A DNA stretch of 64,000 bases from Phallus indusiatus (taxonomy: Eukaryota; Basidiomycota; Agaricomycetes; Phallales; Phallaceae), in NCBI GenBank assembly GCA_027605045.1, contig JAQFWX010000005.1:248001-312000 (forward strand). The letters are read 5' to 3'. The notes beneath the pieces are model-generated. The model made no database searches and was not told the DNA's origin. It worked only from the letters and a program-made list of their open reading frames with translations. Both the position numbers and the translations under genes were made by a program. Positions within the stretch are counted from its first letter, which is position 1. The number at the start of each line of letters is the position of its first letter. Of this stretch, positions 43,780 through 54,498 are shown one piece after another.

Positions 43780-44830
43780 GATCTGGTAGGGAACGTACGG
43801 TTTTGGAGTGATGAACGCGTGAACAGCCTACCCCGTGAGTTCATCACCCGTGCCAATAACGGCCGGTTCAGCAACACCCGGATGAAGAGCCATTCAATTT
43901 CGGCTCTCGAAGACGATGCCCAGATAATATCTAAACAAAGATTCAAATCAATTTTAAGAAAACAAGTGGGAAGAAGTTGATTGGTCGTACCGTCAACACG
44001 ACCTTTGATCTAGATAAATATATCCATCGTAATCACGAGCGGCTTCGTCGCCTGTGAAGTGGTATCCCGGGTAGGGCAGCATGTATGTCTCGAGGTAACG
44101 CTTTTGGTCATTGTATATCGTTCGGGCAATTAAAAGTCATGGGTCTTTGATTGCCAAAACGCCTTCGACGTCGTTTCCTGTCAATTCCTAGGTATAAATA
44201 AGTTCAAAAAAGTACTTGGGATGTGTGTTTCAAACGTACGGTTCAAGTTGTGGGATCGAGAATGACGGGTTGTACTCCGAAAAAAGGCGACAGTAGCTAA
44301 ACCAGTCAGGTTTGGTTTCTATTGTTCCCGGTAGAGGAGTGATAAAGATGGATCCGGTTTCAGTTCGCCTATGAAACAAGTTTGAGAGGAAAGACCTTCA
44401 CACGAATGGGAGGACTACGTACCAGAATGTATCAACAATAGCACTTTTTTTCTTTCCGACGCGTTCATTATACCAATGCCACGCTTCCGAATTAACCAGC
44501 TCTCCAGCACTTCCCAACGCTCAAAATAGTCAAACCGTGCCCTTCAACGTGATGTTCTCCCATCCGTCTAACAACCGGATTGCACTACGAAAGTGGATCA
44601 GTCTGTGGTCTTGCAGCACGGCTTGCCTAGGATCCCGAAGGCAGGCGCGCTTTCGAACACAGCCGTACATACTCCGTTGTTGGAAAATGTCTGCAGCGAC
44701 TCAAGCTACCAATTCACCGCTAGGGGCCAGCGAATCAGCTTCGGTATGTGCCATCTTGGGCGCTCGAGCTTGAGCCCTTGAACGCGGAATCAAAAAAAAA
44801 CGATTAATGCCGCAATAGTGCTGTTAGTTC
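43780..44830 (-). pseudogene. Acetyl-CoA synthetase-like pseudogene, C-terminal half
   Basis: Minus strand: TAVFESAPAFG (about 44655-44690), [20 protein letters not shown] (44465-44525), KSAIVDTFW (44430-44460) before a GTACG intron start, [30 protein letters not shown] (about 44010-44100), and HPGVAEPAVIGTGDELTG followed by AVHAFITPKPYV (about 43795-43890). FTGDEA.RD.DGY is the aspartate loop that binds the ATP ribose in this enzyme class. In-frame stops (after TTD and within NGC) and a missing DVINVSGHR exon make it a pseudogene. Same gene as the relics at 15434, 28555 and 63270. Confidence 0.8.
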
Positions 44831-44989
44831 ATTACCACTCCTCGCGTTGTTTTTATCCGCAATCTCGAAATTCGATAAGACAAACGTAACATCAATGTGA
44901 AGTAACATTGGTGCATGTCGAAAGGACATGTCTTCTTCGATGTCCGCTATGTTTTGGTATGGTCTGATACTATGTACTATAATGGCCGT

Positions 44990-45396
44990 CATTGATTATT
45001 ACCAAAGCTTGTCTTTGGTTCCGTTACAATATGTAAAATTTCTTTCGTGTAGTGAGATAAGCGCCCAAGCTGCAGGATCACATGCCTTCGGTCAGTATGA
45101 GTAGACCTAAAACAAAAAATTAAGATCTTCTTTTCTAAAGTTAATGAGTTTCTCCCATGAAGAATTTATGATAATTTTTTTGACAGTATTTCATCTGCAA
45201 ATTCTTGTGGTATAATGCTCGAAAGTGAGCCTTTCAGGAACAGGTTCCGCTTATTATATAAGTATATCACATGACTTGTTTCTCTACACTGTTGTATTAG
45301 ATGATGTCATCTTGTGGCTGCGGCATTCACCGGATAAACGTGCGCGCACACCTTTGTGCTACTTACTGAAAAAAGGCCAAGGGCGAATTGACATAG
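44990..45396. other. Array edge and unassigned sequence
   Basis: Array-type sequence ends near 45000. The plus strand has a 147-aa frame from 45225 that runs into the solo LTR and is therefore unlikely to be a real gene. The minus strand at about 45360-45396 continues the interrupted gene fragment at 45794-46017. Nothing else recognised. Confidence 0.3.
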
Positions 45397-46040
45397 GTAT
45401 CTGTCAGGGTACGCTACCGCCGTCTCTCATTTTCTTATTTATTATCATCGGCATCGCTTCTTTTCTATTTTATTTATCATTTCCATATTTTACTTTCACT
45501 CTCCGTTTCCTTGTTCTGTCTCTATTTCACTTTCTCTACTCGCGCGCTCGTACCCGGCGTGATGCCCGTGACATCACGTCACTTAGGTTCGGCTTGGGCG
45601 CCTGGCACTTAGCTGTGTCAGGGCCGCACGCCGCGTCGTCGTTTTATGTATATAGTAGCTATACCTAGAGTGAGGGTCCCTAAGCTTGTTCTCTTAGGAT
45701 CCCCTCCCTCTAGGTGAGTAGTTAGTTTCCCTTCCAATATATTCTCTTAGGATCCCCTCCCTCTAGTGTGAGCTGAGTAGCCCTAACAGTATCACTCTTC
45801 CATGTCCTAATCGCCAGAATTCAACACTATCGTTAAACAAAAGATCAACCCCATGTACTTCAACTGTTCTTGAACATTGCCTTGCCTCAAGAGCTTGGCT
45901 TTCCATCTCCTCTGGAGACGGAAGTCTCATTCTGGGAACATCAACACTTGCACCTATTTCAGGCCTATTTGAAACATTGGTTTTCTCTTCATTTGGATAC
46001 CCATCCTCTTGAAACATACCTCATGGAGGCGGTACACGTA
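45360..46040 (-). pseudogene. Unrecognised minus-strand gene fragment interrupted by a solo LTR
   Basis: The minus frame from 46017 reads EMESQALEARQCSRTVEVHG, VDLLFNDSVEFWRLGHGRV and then meets the LTR at 45793. On the other side of the LTR the same frame goes on for about a dozen codons and ends in TAG near 45360. The upstream side is cut at 46044 by the second two-ORF element. A possible acceptor/donor sits just before the frame start. I do not recognise the family. Confidence 0.4.
45402..45788. mobile_element. Solo LTR (gypsy family of the 3' LTR at 4026), TSD GTATC
   Basis: It begins TGTCAGGGTACGCTACCG and ends GCCCTAACA, with GTATC at 45397-45401 and 45789-45793. It shares with the gypsy 3' LTR the word CTAAGCTTGTTCTCTTAGG, the GGTGAGTAGTTAG stretch and the tandem TCTTAGG..CCCTC..CTAG repeat, so the element that left it belongs to the same family as the chromovirus at 596-4377. 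Confidence 0.85.
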
Positions 46041-46187
46041 CTTGCGGTGTCACGCACCAAAATCTTCCCTTTTTGGTAATTTAGGTTGCTCAGCTAAAAG
46101 CGGACATTCAAAAATCCTATCTTCCTGAACTACTCACTTCCAGCTCATTTGACACCCCCAGTTTACCCAAATCAACAAAACAATAAA

Positions 46188-46844
46188 ATGTTCAATCTTC
46201 GACTCTCTTCCTCCATTTCTTTCAAACATCCTTCTCCTACCCCTATTTTTCGAGAACCTTCCCCTGAAGAAGATGTTTCACCCCCAATCTTTCGTTATTC
46301 TCACGATAGTCCTCGCACTCATGATCTGGATATCGAGACGACTTTATTCACATATTATTCACCCACTCCTATTCTCGAGATCGACCCAAAGACATTACTC
46401 CCAGTCTACTTGCACAAGGTTCCTCGAACTATCGATAAGTGCAGAAGTTCAGATATCGTACACCCCTTTTTGGCCTTCGGAAAGGAAGTTTACATCGAAA
46501 AAGAATTAAGATGGTTCACAGTCACTCATGTTTATTCAACTCCAGAATCAGCTCTACAAGATTCATATCGTGTTTGGCTAACAGCACAAGTTGGATTGGA
46601 TTACATGATTATGGTCCTGGATGTTCCCAGCCGATGGATCCTAATAGCATGTAATCATCAACCTGCCTTAGGATTTTATCGATCACCCAATCCTATTCCG
46701 AAAGAACCTCTAAACCCTCCATTTCATGATCCTTCACCCCCTCAATCCCCTACTTCCTCCGAAATGACCATACGACCTCCTCGATATCAGCAAACCCTTC
46801 GCACACTTCGACGTGTTTGTTCTGGCATCCTAGAACGAACCTGA
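46188..46844 (+). CDS. Unknown 218-aa protein, first ORF of the two-ORF element (copy B)
   Basis: The ATG at 46188 follows CAAAACAATAAA as in copy A; an in-frame upstream start at 46149 is less likely because copy A has no equivalent. The length is exactly that of copy A. Conserved core: IFRYSHDSPRTHDLDIETTL, KCRSSDIVHPFLAFGKEVYI, ELRWFTV, STPESALQDSYRVWL, VLDVPSRWIL. The C-terminus is Pro-rich, then basic (YQQTLRTLRRVCSG). No domain recognised. An AATAAAG poly(A)-like signal follows the stop. Confidence 0.65.
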   Translation: MFNLRLSSSISFKHPSPTPIFREPSPEEDVSPPIFRYSHDSPRTHDLDIETTLFTYYSPTPILEIDPKTLLPVYLHKVPRTIDKCRSSDIVHPFLAFGKEVYIEKELRWFTVTHVYSTPESALQDSYRVWLTAQVGLDYMIMVLDVPSRWILIACNHQPALGFYRSPNPIPKEPLNPPFHDPSPPQSPTSSEMTIRPPRYQQTLRTLRRVCSGILERT

Positions 46845-46984
46845 TCAAGAAACATTTGGAGAACAATAAAGAATAAAAGAATAACGATTCTGGAGAAGTT
46901 TTGCGCCTTTCATTTTATCAAAAACATTCCTTCTGTTTCGGAGCTTTAATTCTCTTTTCAACTCTTAACCTCCCATTATCCATT

Positions 46985-47542
46985 ATGTCCATCCAACCTA
47001 TTGGTTATTGCACACTCCCCATCATCCCTATTCCTTATTATCCCGACTTTAATTCACCTCCTCCATATAGACTACATGGAGAATTTCAAACTGTGGTTCG
47101 CGAATATCAATTGGAAAGCGATGAAGTAGAAGTAGAAGAAGGTGATCCATGGCCTCGACACTACAATCCCGTGCTCGACTTCCAGTATTTTTACGATGAT
47201 CTGAAGCTGCCCGATGACATCAGAGTAGACGAATGCATTCATATCCCTATCATGCAAGCTTCGTATACTCTGATTGGGGCCCTTGCATCCCATCGTCCTG
47301 GAATTTTAATCTGGCGTCTTATCTTCTATCGTGCTGCCCTGTTTCACAATTATGTCCTTTTCCTAGATGCCCCTTTCGATGTCTTCACTGAACCCCCTCC
47401 ACACCAACCCACTGCTCCCTTACCCGAATATGAAGAACCTGAAGAGCTTATACCTAATGCTCCGCAACTTCGCCGAAATCGAAATCGTATGCGTCCTATG
47501 ATAGTCAATCCAATACCTAGACAGCGCAGGAGATTAGAATAA
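46985..47542 (+). CDS. Unknown 185-aa protein, second ORF of the two-ORF element (copy B)
   Basis: The start at 46985 is chosen by comparison with copy A; the frame is open further upstream to 46901. An acidic patch (SDEVEVEEGD) lies near residue 50. Then come FYDDLKLPDD, PIMQASYTLIGALASHRPGI, LIWRLIFYR and LFLDAPFDVFTEPPP, matching copy A. The C-terminal part is Pro/Glu-rich (PLPEYEEPEE, in place of the PPPSY motif) with an Arg-rich end (RRNRNRMRP, RQRRR) that could bind nucleic acid. Function unknown. Confidence 0.6.
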   Translation: MSIQPIGYCTLPIIPIPYYPDFNSPPPYRLHGEFQTVVREYQLESDEVEVEEGDPWPRHYNPVLDFQYFYDDLKLPDDIRVDECIHIPIMQASYTLIGALASHRPGILIWRLIFYRAALFHNYVLFLDAPFDVFTEPPPHQPTAPLPEYEEPEELIPNAPQLRRNRNRMRPMIVNPIPRQRRRLE

Positions 47543-47978
47543 GAAGGGAAGACTAGTACTCATCGATCAAGATCGCGATCTCTTCTTTTGACAGAAGCCA
47601 AGGGTACTTTAAGAACTCGATGGATCCATCGACGGATACCTGATCAGTAGGAAAAATAAGAGGATGGTGGTATGGTTCAAGAAAGAGGCAGCGTGGGAAG
47701 TGCCAGGTGTTGATTATGGCAAGGCTGTGTTATGAGTCAATTCCTTCTTTTCCTGTTGATCCCTCTTTTGTGTTTCTTTTGTTCTTTGTTCTTGATTTTC
47801 CCGTCATCGTTTCACCTGTCGATATGAAATCTCTTCTTTTGTTGTAATTGTATCTCCCTTCTTTCTCTCGCGATTCTCCTATCCTCTCATTTCTCTTTTT
47901 GGTCTTATTATTTCTTTTGTTTGTTATTCCGGTGAACGATGAGTGATCGTCTCACCAAAGCTATGTACTCTGAAAGGT

Positions 47979-47986
47979 ATAAATAC
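47979..47986 (+). promoter_or_regulatory. TATA box in two-ORF element B
   Basis: TATAAATA in the same context as 6391-6398 of copy A, about 540 bp before the element end and 430 bp after the second ORF. Confidence 0.45.
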
Positions 47987-48525
47987 TGCATGTAAATACT
48001 TGTAACAGCAGCAATTCTACCGGACGAGTTGTCTCACAGTTCAGATCAGTTTAAGTCAAGTTCAGTACAAGTTCAAGTCAAGTTTCGTCTCTAGTCTATT
48101 TCTACGCTCACATCTTTATCTTTGGATTAACTCTGAGTGAGGTCTCGGAGTATAAACTAGCGATTTTATTTTCAGTTTATCGCATCACTAACTCGCTTAA
48201 GGATAACAGTCATCATTGATTGCAGGTCCTCAATTCTAGTCGCATTTCAAGTTTATTGCCGACTCTCGGTTCACTATCTCACTTGCACACTGGTATACGA
48301 TCCTTCTTATCGTTGCAGTTGGTGTTAGTGTTTGTTTGTGTTGGTTCGATATCAGCGCATACATCCCCATTTTCCCCTCACCCATTCACTCACCCTCTCT
48401 CTATCCGAAACCAGCACCAGGACCCGCTCCACGGTAGACTAACGACCTCATAAATAAATATCTTCGTAGTTATTCCGATCACTTATAGCCGGCATACACA
48501 AAGCTATATACATCGGATCGTTACA

Positions 48526-49596
48526 GCGGGTCGTATCAAGATGTGAGGAAGCCCTGGACAAATCAATATTTGGATAGTTCAAAGAATCAATCGTTCGGCC
48601 GAAAATATAAATCCAACTGTTGGTTGAGAAGACGGGCTAAACAGCTGATATAAGTTATTCGTGCTTTCTATGGTTCAGAGACAACAGGATTGATTTGTCT
48701 GATACAATCCACAGCCGATAGAACTGAAAGAACAATGTGAAATCCACATACAGATGCTTTGCGCCGAACTGGAGTTATTGTGAATTCGTTCAGGGTATCC
48801 CTTAGAAAACACAAAAACGTTTGCCCATGCTCATCAACATTCAATGTTCAGCTCAAGCCAGCATTTGAATGGCAAGTCACTTCCTTATTGTGTTGCTATC
48901 TGAATCAATCTTGTTCTGTCTATGTAGTATGATCTCCGGCACGAAATAATGGTTTAATTGAAACACACCAAGCAGATTTTCAGCAGGTGTGGGATGAGCA
49001 TATGGTAAGTGAAGAAGAATGTGCGTTCACACCATTAACAGGTGGTATCTTTCTCTCTTTCATCCTGGAAATGACCTTTCTCAAATATTTTTCTTCACAG
49101 ATCACTTTATTGAAGAGCTTTCGGCTTCGATAAATTCAAGAACCACACACAAAGAATCAAAAAACCCACCGCCCGCCAAGTCTGCTGAGACTGGTATCTC
49201 ATCCCGGTTCAAAGACTAATTTATCTGTGAGTAGTTTTATTTCTCTGACTGTATAAAGTCTTTTCTTAGCGGTTTGACACACTATATAGGCGATTGGTTT
49301 CTATGCTACACGGCCAGCTCCGACTTTTGAAGCTTTGCAAGATAACTTGTCGACTCATATTCTTCGTTTTTTTTTTGAATCTATTCAGGTATGGACTTTG
49401 TCATTTGATAGCTTCGACTTTTAAGGAACTCTCAGAACAATACCCAAACGTCGATTTCATACTCATACGATGCTATATTGATAACGTTTTGAGAGACTCA
49501 TGGAACGGCTATGATGGTGGATGATTCGCATGCATTTGATTTGACACGGACTACGAAAGGAAAGCTCCAAAATGAACAATAAAAGCCATAAAGCCG
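48526..49596 (+). other. Unassigned gene fragment with probable introns
   Basis: Possible exon-intron borders are seen: ATATG|GTAAGTGAAG (about 49006) and TTCTTCACAG|ATCACTTTATTG (about 49101), followed by an open stretch ending near 49219. A frame at 49420-49523 reads FKELSEQYPNVDFILI and stops after DSWNGYDGG, which is reminiscent of a thioredoxin-fold strand-helix but has no CxxC in view. The gene may be the one interrupted at 46044. Identity not established. Confidence 0.3.
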
Positions 49597-49601
49597 CTAC
49601 T

Positions 49602-49997
49602 TGTCAGGGTACGTCCCGGGTTAACGGTCATTCTAGTATATTAGCGTAGTATAGTATAACCTACTTAGATGCCTACGCGCTCTACGTCGGTCATGCGGTA
49701 CCCGGTATACCGGTCCGTACTTATCCCCCGCGTATTCTCCCGAACACTTCCCGTTTCTCCGTTCGCTCCATTCTGTCACATCTCCCTCTTTCTCTATGTC
49801 GTCCGTATGTCCTCGACTGCCGACTCTTCCTATTGGCAGATAATGCACCTGATAGTTATTGGTTAGAGATAACGCAATCATGTATATATACTTCTGTGCG
49901 CGCAAGAGTAGTTCCTTGCGCTATTATAGACTGGGTTACTGGGTTATAGTAGCAGTCTGATCCTTAAGTCTCATCGCTGAACGATCGTGCCCTAACA
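49602..49997. mobile_element. Solo LTR, TSD CTACT
   Basis: It begins TGTCAGGGTACGTCCCGG and ends GTGCCCTAACA. CTACT stands at 49597-49601 and 49998-50002. The termini match the LTR at 45402 (TGTCAGGGTACG...CCCTAACA) but the interior differs, so it is a related, distinct family. A TATATATA box is at about 49875-49882 and palindromic GGTACC/CCGGTATACCGG words at about 49698-49713. Confidence 0.85.
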
Positions 49998-50236
49998 CTA
50001 CTAAGGACAGAACGGCCCGTAACGGAACCAGAATCAAACACAGGGTAGCTCCCATCAGACACGATTCATACCCGAGAGATTGTGATTCGCCAGACGCGTA
50101 CCTATTCCCCCATCACATCTTTATTTACGTTGAAAACAGGCATCTGCCTCCCTTTTCCATCATGCAGATTTAAGAGCCGAACTCGTCCCTCCACTGAATT
50201 ATCCCCCCTAAGAGTTCTCGCTTTCTCTTCCAATCC

Positions 50237-51201
50237 TAAGGATCTCAACGGGTATGGCACTTGGATACGGGTACCCTATCCGCGGGTATTGACAGTCACA
50301 GATCTCATACCATACCCGAACGGATATTTTAAGCGCCGGGTACCTGTCACGACCCTCGTGCCACCCGATCCTAATCCGGACCTCTCCGAGGTCCGGCGCC
50401 CAAGCCCCGTCCATATTTAGTATATCCGCCAAGTCCGAGTGTCAGTACTTGCCCAACAGTGTGTAGTCTGTTAATCTGTCCACGTCCGGTAGGTCCGAGG
50501 TCCGGACTTCGTCCGGACTAGGACATTTCCTTATGGGGACAATCTGTCCGGAGCATTAGAAAGCAAGTGCCAGATATGTTTCTGGTGCTGTGCAACTAGT
50601 CTCCTTTTAGTTATATCTCCTTTAGTTCTAGTAGTCTAGCTTTTGTATTTAAAGCCCCCAGACTTCGTCTGGGGCTCCCCAGTCTGAATATCAAGTCGTA
50701 ATCAAGTCTATTTTAAGCCTAGCCCCAGTAAAACTCTTTATAATCAAATCTTCTCTTATCTATCTCGCTTAAAGTCCGCTCCCAGTACTAGTCCGGACCT
50801 GCCCGGACTACATCCGGGCTGTCTCGGACTTCTAGTCCGAAATTAAGGGATATCCAGGGTCGATTGAGTCGGCGCAGCACATAAGCTGAAGCCAAGTCCC
50901 TTCTGTTCCGTAGTCCGGACTCCCCGGACTTCCGCCCAGACGCCCGGAACACGGCGCGTGACAGTACCCTTATGCGGGTACCTGTGCGGGTACGGGTATT
51001 ACCCGCGGGTTTGGCTTAGTTTACTATATAATTATTGTATATATACAAACGGGTACCCTTAAAATTGCACATTTTCAGAGTCATACCCTTACGGGTAAAT
51101 AAGCGCCGGGTACCTGTACCCACGGGTAGCAATATCCACGGGTGGGGGTATGGGTATCCGAGGGTATTACCCGCAATACCCATTACCCGTTGAGACCCTT
51201 A
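50237..51201. mobile_element. Non-autonomous hAT (MITE), TSD TCCAATCC, split by a solo LTR
   Basis: The left end TAAGGATCTCAACGGGTA and the reverse-complemented right end TAAGGGTCTCAACGGGTA differ at one base. Perfect 8-bp repeats TCCAATCC flank it (50229-50236, 51202-51209), as expected for hAT. The interior is packed with CGGGTACC/GGTACCCG words in both orientations, like the end of the hAT at 460-595. Without the nested LTR (50345-50963) and its duplicated GTACC it is about 340 bp. No coding capacity. Confidence 0.85.
50345..50963. mobile_element. Solo LTR rich in TCCGGAC palindromes, TSD GTACC
   Basis: It begins TGTCACGACCC and ends GGCGCGTGACA, with TGTCACG/CGTGACA inverted ends and GTACC on both sides (50340-50344, 50964-50968). 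At 619 bp it has more than ten GTCCGGAC or near-identical words in both orientations, clustered at 50375-50400, 50478-50520 and 50790-50940. It is inserted in the hAT MITE, so it is the younger of the two. Confidence 0.85.
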
Positions 51202-51209
51202 TCCAATCC

Positions 51210-52150
51210 CATTCCTCCCTCCCATTAGTACACCCCCTCGCTCTCTTTTTCCTGCTCTACTCCTGGTGCGCGCGTGTCAGGTTACCTGCTCATCCAATCT
51301 TTTTGTTCATGTTTTGGCCAGGCCTACATTTGTATTTCTGAAGGGGTCTACTGAATAAGGGGCGCGGATGCAAGGTGAAGTTGCGCTGTTTCCGTTCCAT
51401 AAGTAATACTGAATCTATTGAATATTCCATTTCTTCACAATCAGAGCCCCAGAATCAACTATCAAGGCTGATGCAACCACGTTCCCAGGTAGGCTCGTCT
51501 TAGGATTCATCGACGACCGCTCTTCATCAGCTTTCATACCCGATTTTTAGTCTGCCGATGTGGTTATTGGAGGACGGGTTGACGTGGTATTCGCCTTCCA
51601 TAGCTTCAGATCTAAACTTTACATAAAGCGTCTGAACGAATATAGTAGAGTAATGAAAAGATTCTTATCTTAGCTGCGAGCCCCTTAAATCTCGAAATGG
51701 AAAATGCTATCGCTTGGACCACTGCTTTTGTGAAGTGCACAAAAAAAAGCTCGGTGAAATCAATGCTGAAAAACCCACCGAAAAGCCAATGAAAAAAATG
51801 CGTAGAAAAAACGCCGCCCACTTACCATCGATGTAGTACAGTCCCATTATGTGACACCAAGCTTTGGTCCCTGCCGCAAAGTCGGCCTTCGCCTAACTCA
51901 TACTAGATGCAGCTCTGATGTGAACTTCTACCAGAGGCGCTATGTCATACGTCTTCACTTCGACATCGACGGAAATGCTGAGAGAACATGATAGCGCAAT
52001 CCGGAAGAACCGTTACCCCCCAAACCAGGACATACCAGAGTCGCGGATTCAGTCATGGGTCTTGGGTTGAACAGAAGGGAAAAAGAGAGACTACCGTTGA
52101 ATAGCGCTCAGCGCTCAGTTGTTTTTATCCGACACTTAGGAGTTCCATGA
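51210..52150. other. Spacer between the LTR cluster and the array
   Basis: 51210-51900 shows no recognisable gene; a 69-aa minus frame (51821-51612) is Phe-rich and not similar to anything in the window. 51900-52090 repeats the block-Q-like piece at 29755-29950 (CTCTGATGTGAACTTCTACC...). From about 52105 the array resumes. Confidence 0.35.
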
Positions 52151-54070
52151 GGCACATGCAACTTGGTATCAGTGCAAATCGATGGGTGTGTCTTTTTGGT
52201 GCCTGGATGATATGTAACAGATATCATTCATTTTACTAAACCATGCAGCTCTAACGGTCTAACCTGAACTTCTACGAGATGCATCCTCACCGAACGTCAC
52301 CAAATTCCTCGACATTAAACGGAAATTACTCCAATAAACAATGTCCAGTTTTCAGCAAATGTCCAGAAGACTTGGCTTCATCCCCAGGAGCACAACTCAA
52401 TGACAAAAATTTCTTTTCACCAACTCGAACACTGAAATTGATAAAGCTAAAGATACTGTGCGCATGATTGATGCTCGTCATAATTGGTTGTTTCGTCGAC
52501 ACTTCAACACAGGAAAGCATTTGATGCACGGTGTATTATTCCACGTCTGCTAGTCGACACAAATGTACGCGATCTATCCAGGAATATCTATGCTTATCGA
52601 TATTCTGTTATTATCTCTCTCTCTTTCACCATCACATTCACTGCGAAGCAGCCCATCACAGCCCATGGAGACAGTTGCCGCTCCCGGTGACTCAGGCACC
52701 GCACTCCGGTCGTCCAGCTCAAGTACGAACCCTCGGGAACGAAAAACTTTTGACGTATATGTGTATGGTGCCCTGCCCCTTCAACAGTTAAATTAGAGGA
52801 AAACATCAGATCGGTCGAATCTGGCGATCGGCGTCACGAAAAACCGATGCCGAGCCCTACTAGTCCAAGTCCGAGGTTCTTTCAGCTGTATATGGGTCAT
52901 GACGACAATATCGTATGGAGCTCGAATTTCTCAAGATTGCGCTTTCTCTAACTTATTTTTAGACGAGAAGTCTCTTGAATAGAGCTTGGAACAGTGAATT
53001 GGATGGTATGTGTCCGGAATATGTACACCTATTGAATCATATGTCAGTCAGCTGATAAATCACAGTTTTCATTCTCATCGTGGATACTTGGCAACTTAAG
53101 TGGCGTCCTACAAACGTCTCTATAGCGAACTACACGTACGTCTTTGCAAGTGTGGTATGATCTTTTTAGTAACATCCACATAGATTTTATTACGAAAATA
53201 CGGTACATACTTTCTATTTATGTATGCGTCTCACTAACGTTTTATCAGCTAGGCAATGAACTAGGTGTCTGCGATCCAGAATTCGTGCGTAAATATGGGA
53301 AAGAACAAAGTCGAGACAGCGGTTAATGGATTGACTTGTGTGTATGGCACGGTAACGCACATACATGGGATAAAAGTCAAATGAGTATGGAAGAAGTGCG
53401 TACAGTCTGAGACGTATCAAGCTTGAAAGAAAAAGAGTATTGATAGAATATTTTTTTGATAGTGAAAAATCTTTCATTCAATCGTCCATTTGTAATCAAA
53501 GAATTCAATCTCCCGCAGATGCTCTACGAGCTCTCGAACTGGGAGTGTATGAAATTGCAGTTACCAACCACGCAGGAAGATAGGTTGATGAAGCGGTAGG
53601 ATCACTTGAGGTTCTTCTCGAGACTGTTGACGCAGCTCATCGAAGGGAAAAAATGGTTACTGATGGAAGATCGAAGAGGATCACCATTTTGATTCAGGGA
53701 TAAATACGTACCGAGTCGGACATTATTTTCAAGCCATTACGCTTGGTGCTGATGCCGTACTTGTTGACAGGTACATGTCATTATAAATTAGTAAATATTA
53801 TTCTTTTTCATTGATTATTTTATGTTGGTTGATAGATCATATATTCGGGAGTTAGCGCATGAAGGGGAATCAGGATGTAGACGCGTCATGAAAAGTCTTT
53901 TGGCTGATTTGGATATCACTTGTACTATTGCTAGTATCCCTAATCTTGAAGAATTTAAATGCGGATCTATTGAGGTTTGATGAAGAAGTTGTGGCGTTGA
54001 ACGTGTTGTTGATATCAATTCACAGGTACATACGATCCTAATGGTGTTGCGCGCGCTTGTAAACTGCGTT
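52150..54070 (+). pseudogene. FMN-dependent alpha-hydroxyacid oxidase, array copy 6
   Basis: KAFDARCIIPRLLVDTNVRDL (52513-52575), the IYAYRYSV..SLSFTITFTAKQP stretch, DPRERKTFDVYVYG (about 52730-52775), RFFQLYMGHDDNI (about 52872-52912), LLNRAWNSELDGM (about 52973-53010), GNELGVCDPEFV (about 53251-53290), SPADALRALELGVYEIAVTNHAGR (about 53508-53580, then TAG) and the SLLADLDITCTIAS tail. The stop in place of Gln of NHAGRQ and later frame changes inactivate it. The last 300 bp are nearly identical to copy 4. Confidence 0.75.
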
Positions 54071-54388
54071 ATGAACCTTGGCGCATGATTTTCAAAGTCA
54101 CAGTCAAATTTTGATTTCCATTGCTATTGTTACGTAGATCCAACAGAGCTGAGTCTAAAGCCTTCCCATAGTGCAAATGTTGATGAAATGCCTGGAAGGC
54201 TTTGTGATTCAACATGAAGGCCACGAGCCAAAGTGCCTAAACTCGGAGAATACAGAAATTGTATGACTTCATCTCGGCTGAGAGCAGATGAGCCCGCGCG
54301 GTGCCTAGACAACTCGAATAATATCTTACAACCATTGTACATGCGATTAAGGGGGCAGCTCGGACATGACGTCGGCTCAGCTCCTACA

Positions 54389-54397
54389 TGCATATAA
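54389..54397 (+). promoter_or_regulatory. TATA-like box of DUF6533 copy 6
   Basis: TGCATATAA, about 105 bp before the ATG, in the same context as copy 4. Confidence 0.5.
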
Positions 54398-54498
54398 CGC
54401 CCCTATATGTCCCATAAATTTTGTTACCACAACTCAGCCTATTGAGTTACATTGTCCTTAAACCTCTTCGTACTGTTGTATTCGACTACCTCCCGAAA

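Larger units (their letters stand above)
46048..48525 (+). mobile_element. Two-ORF mobile element, copy B (TGT...ACA ends, TSD GCGG)
   Basis: It begins TGTCACGCACCAAAATCTTC and ends ACATCGGATCGTTACA, with GCGG at 46044-46047 and 48526-48529. Copy A at 4606-6933 starts and stops at the same points but has another target duplication. The outermost 11 bases are partly inverted (TGTcACGcaCC against TGTaACGatCC). The two ORFs are diverged from copy A at the DNA level, while the terminal 0.8 kb is well conserved. The copy is 150 bp longer, mostly after the second ORF. Confidence 0.8.

Noticed and set aside
45225..45668. 147-aa plus frame taken as a gene
   Set aside because: More than half of it lies inside the solo LTR 45402-45788 and it has no similarity to anything recognised.
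49420..49523. A thioredoxin gene
   Set aside because: Only FKELSEQYPNVDF fits; no CxxC active site or further fold elements were found nearby, so it is mentioned only within an unassigned fragment.
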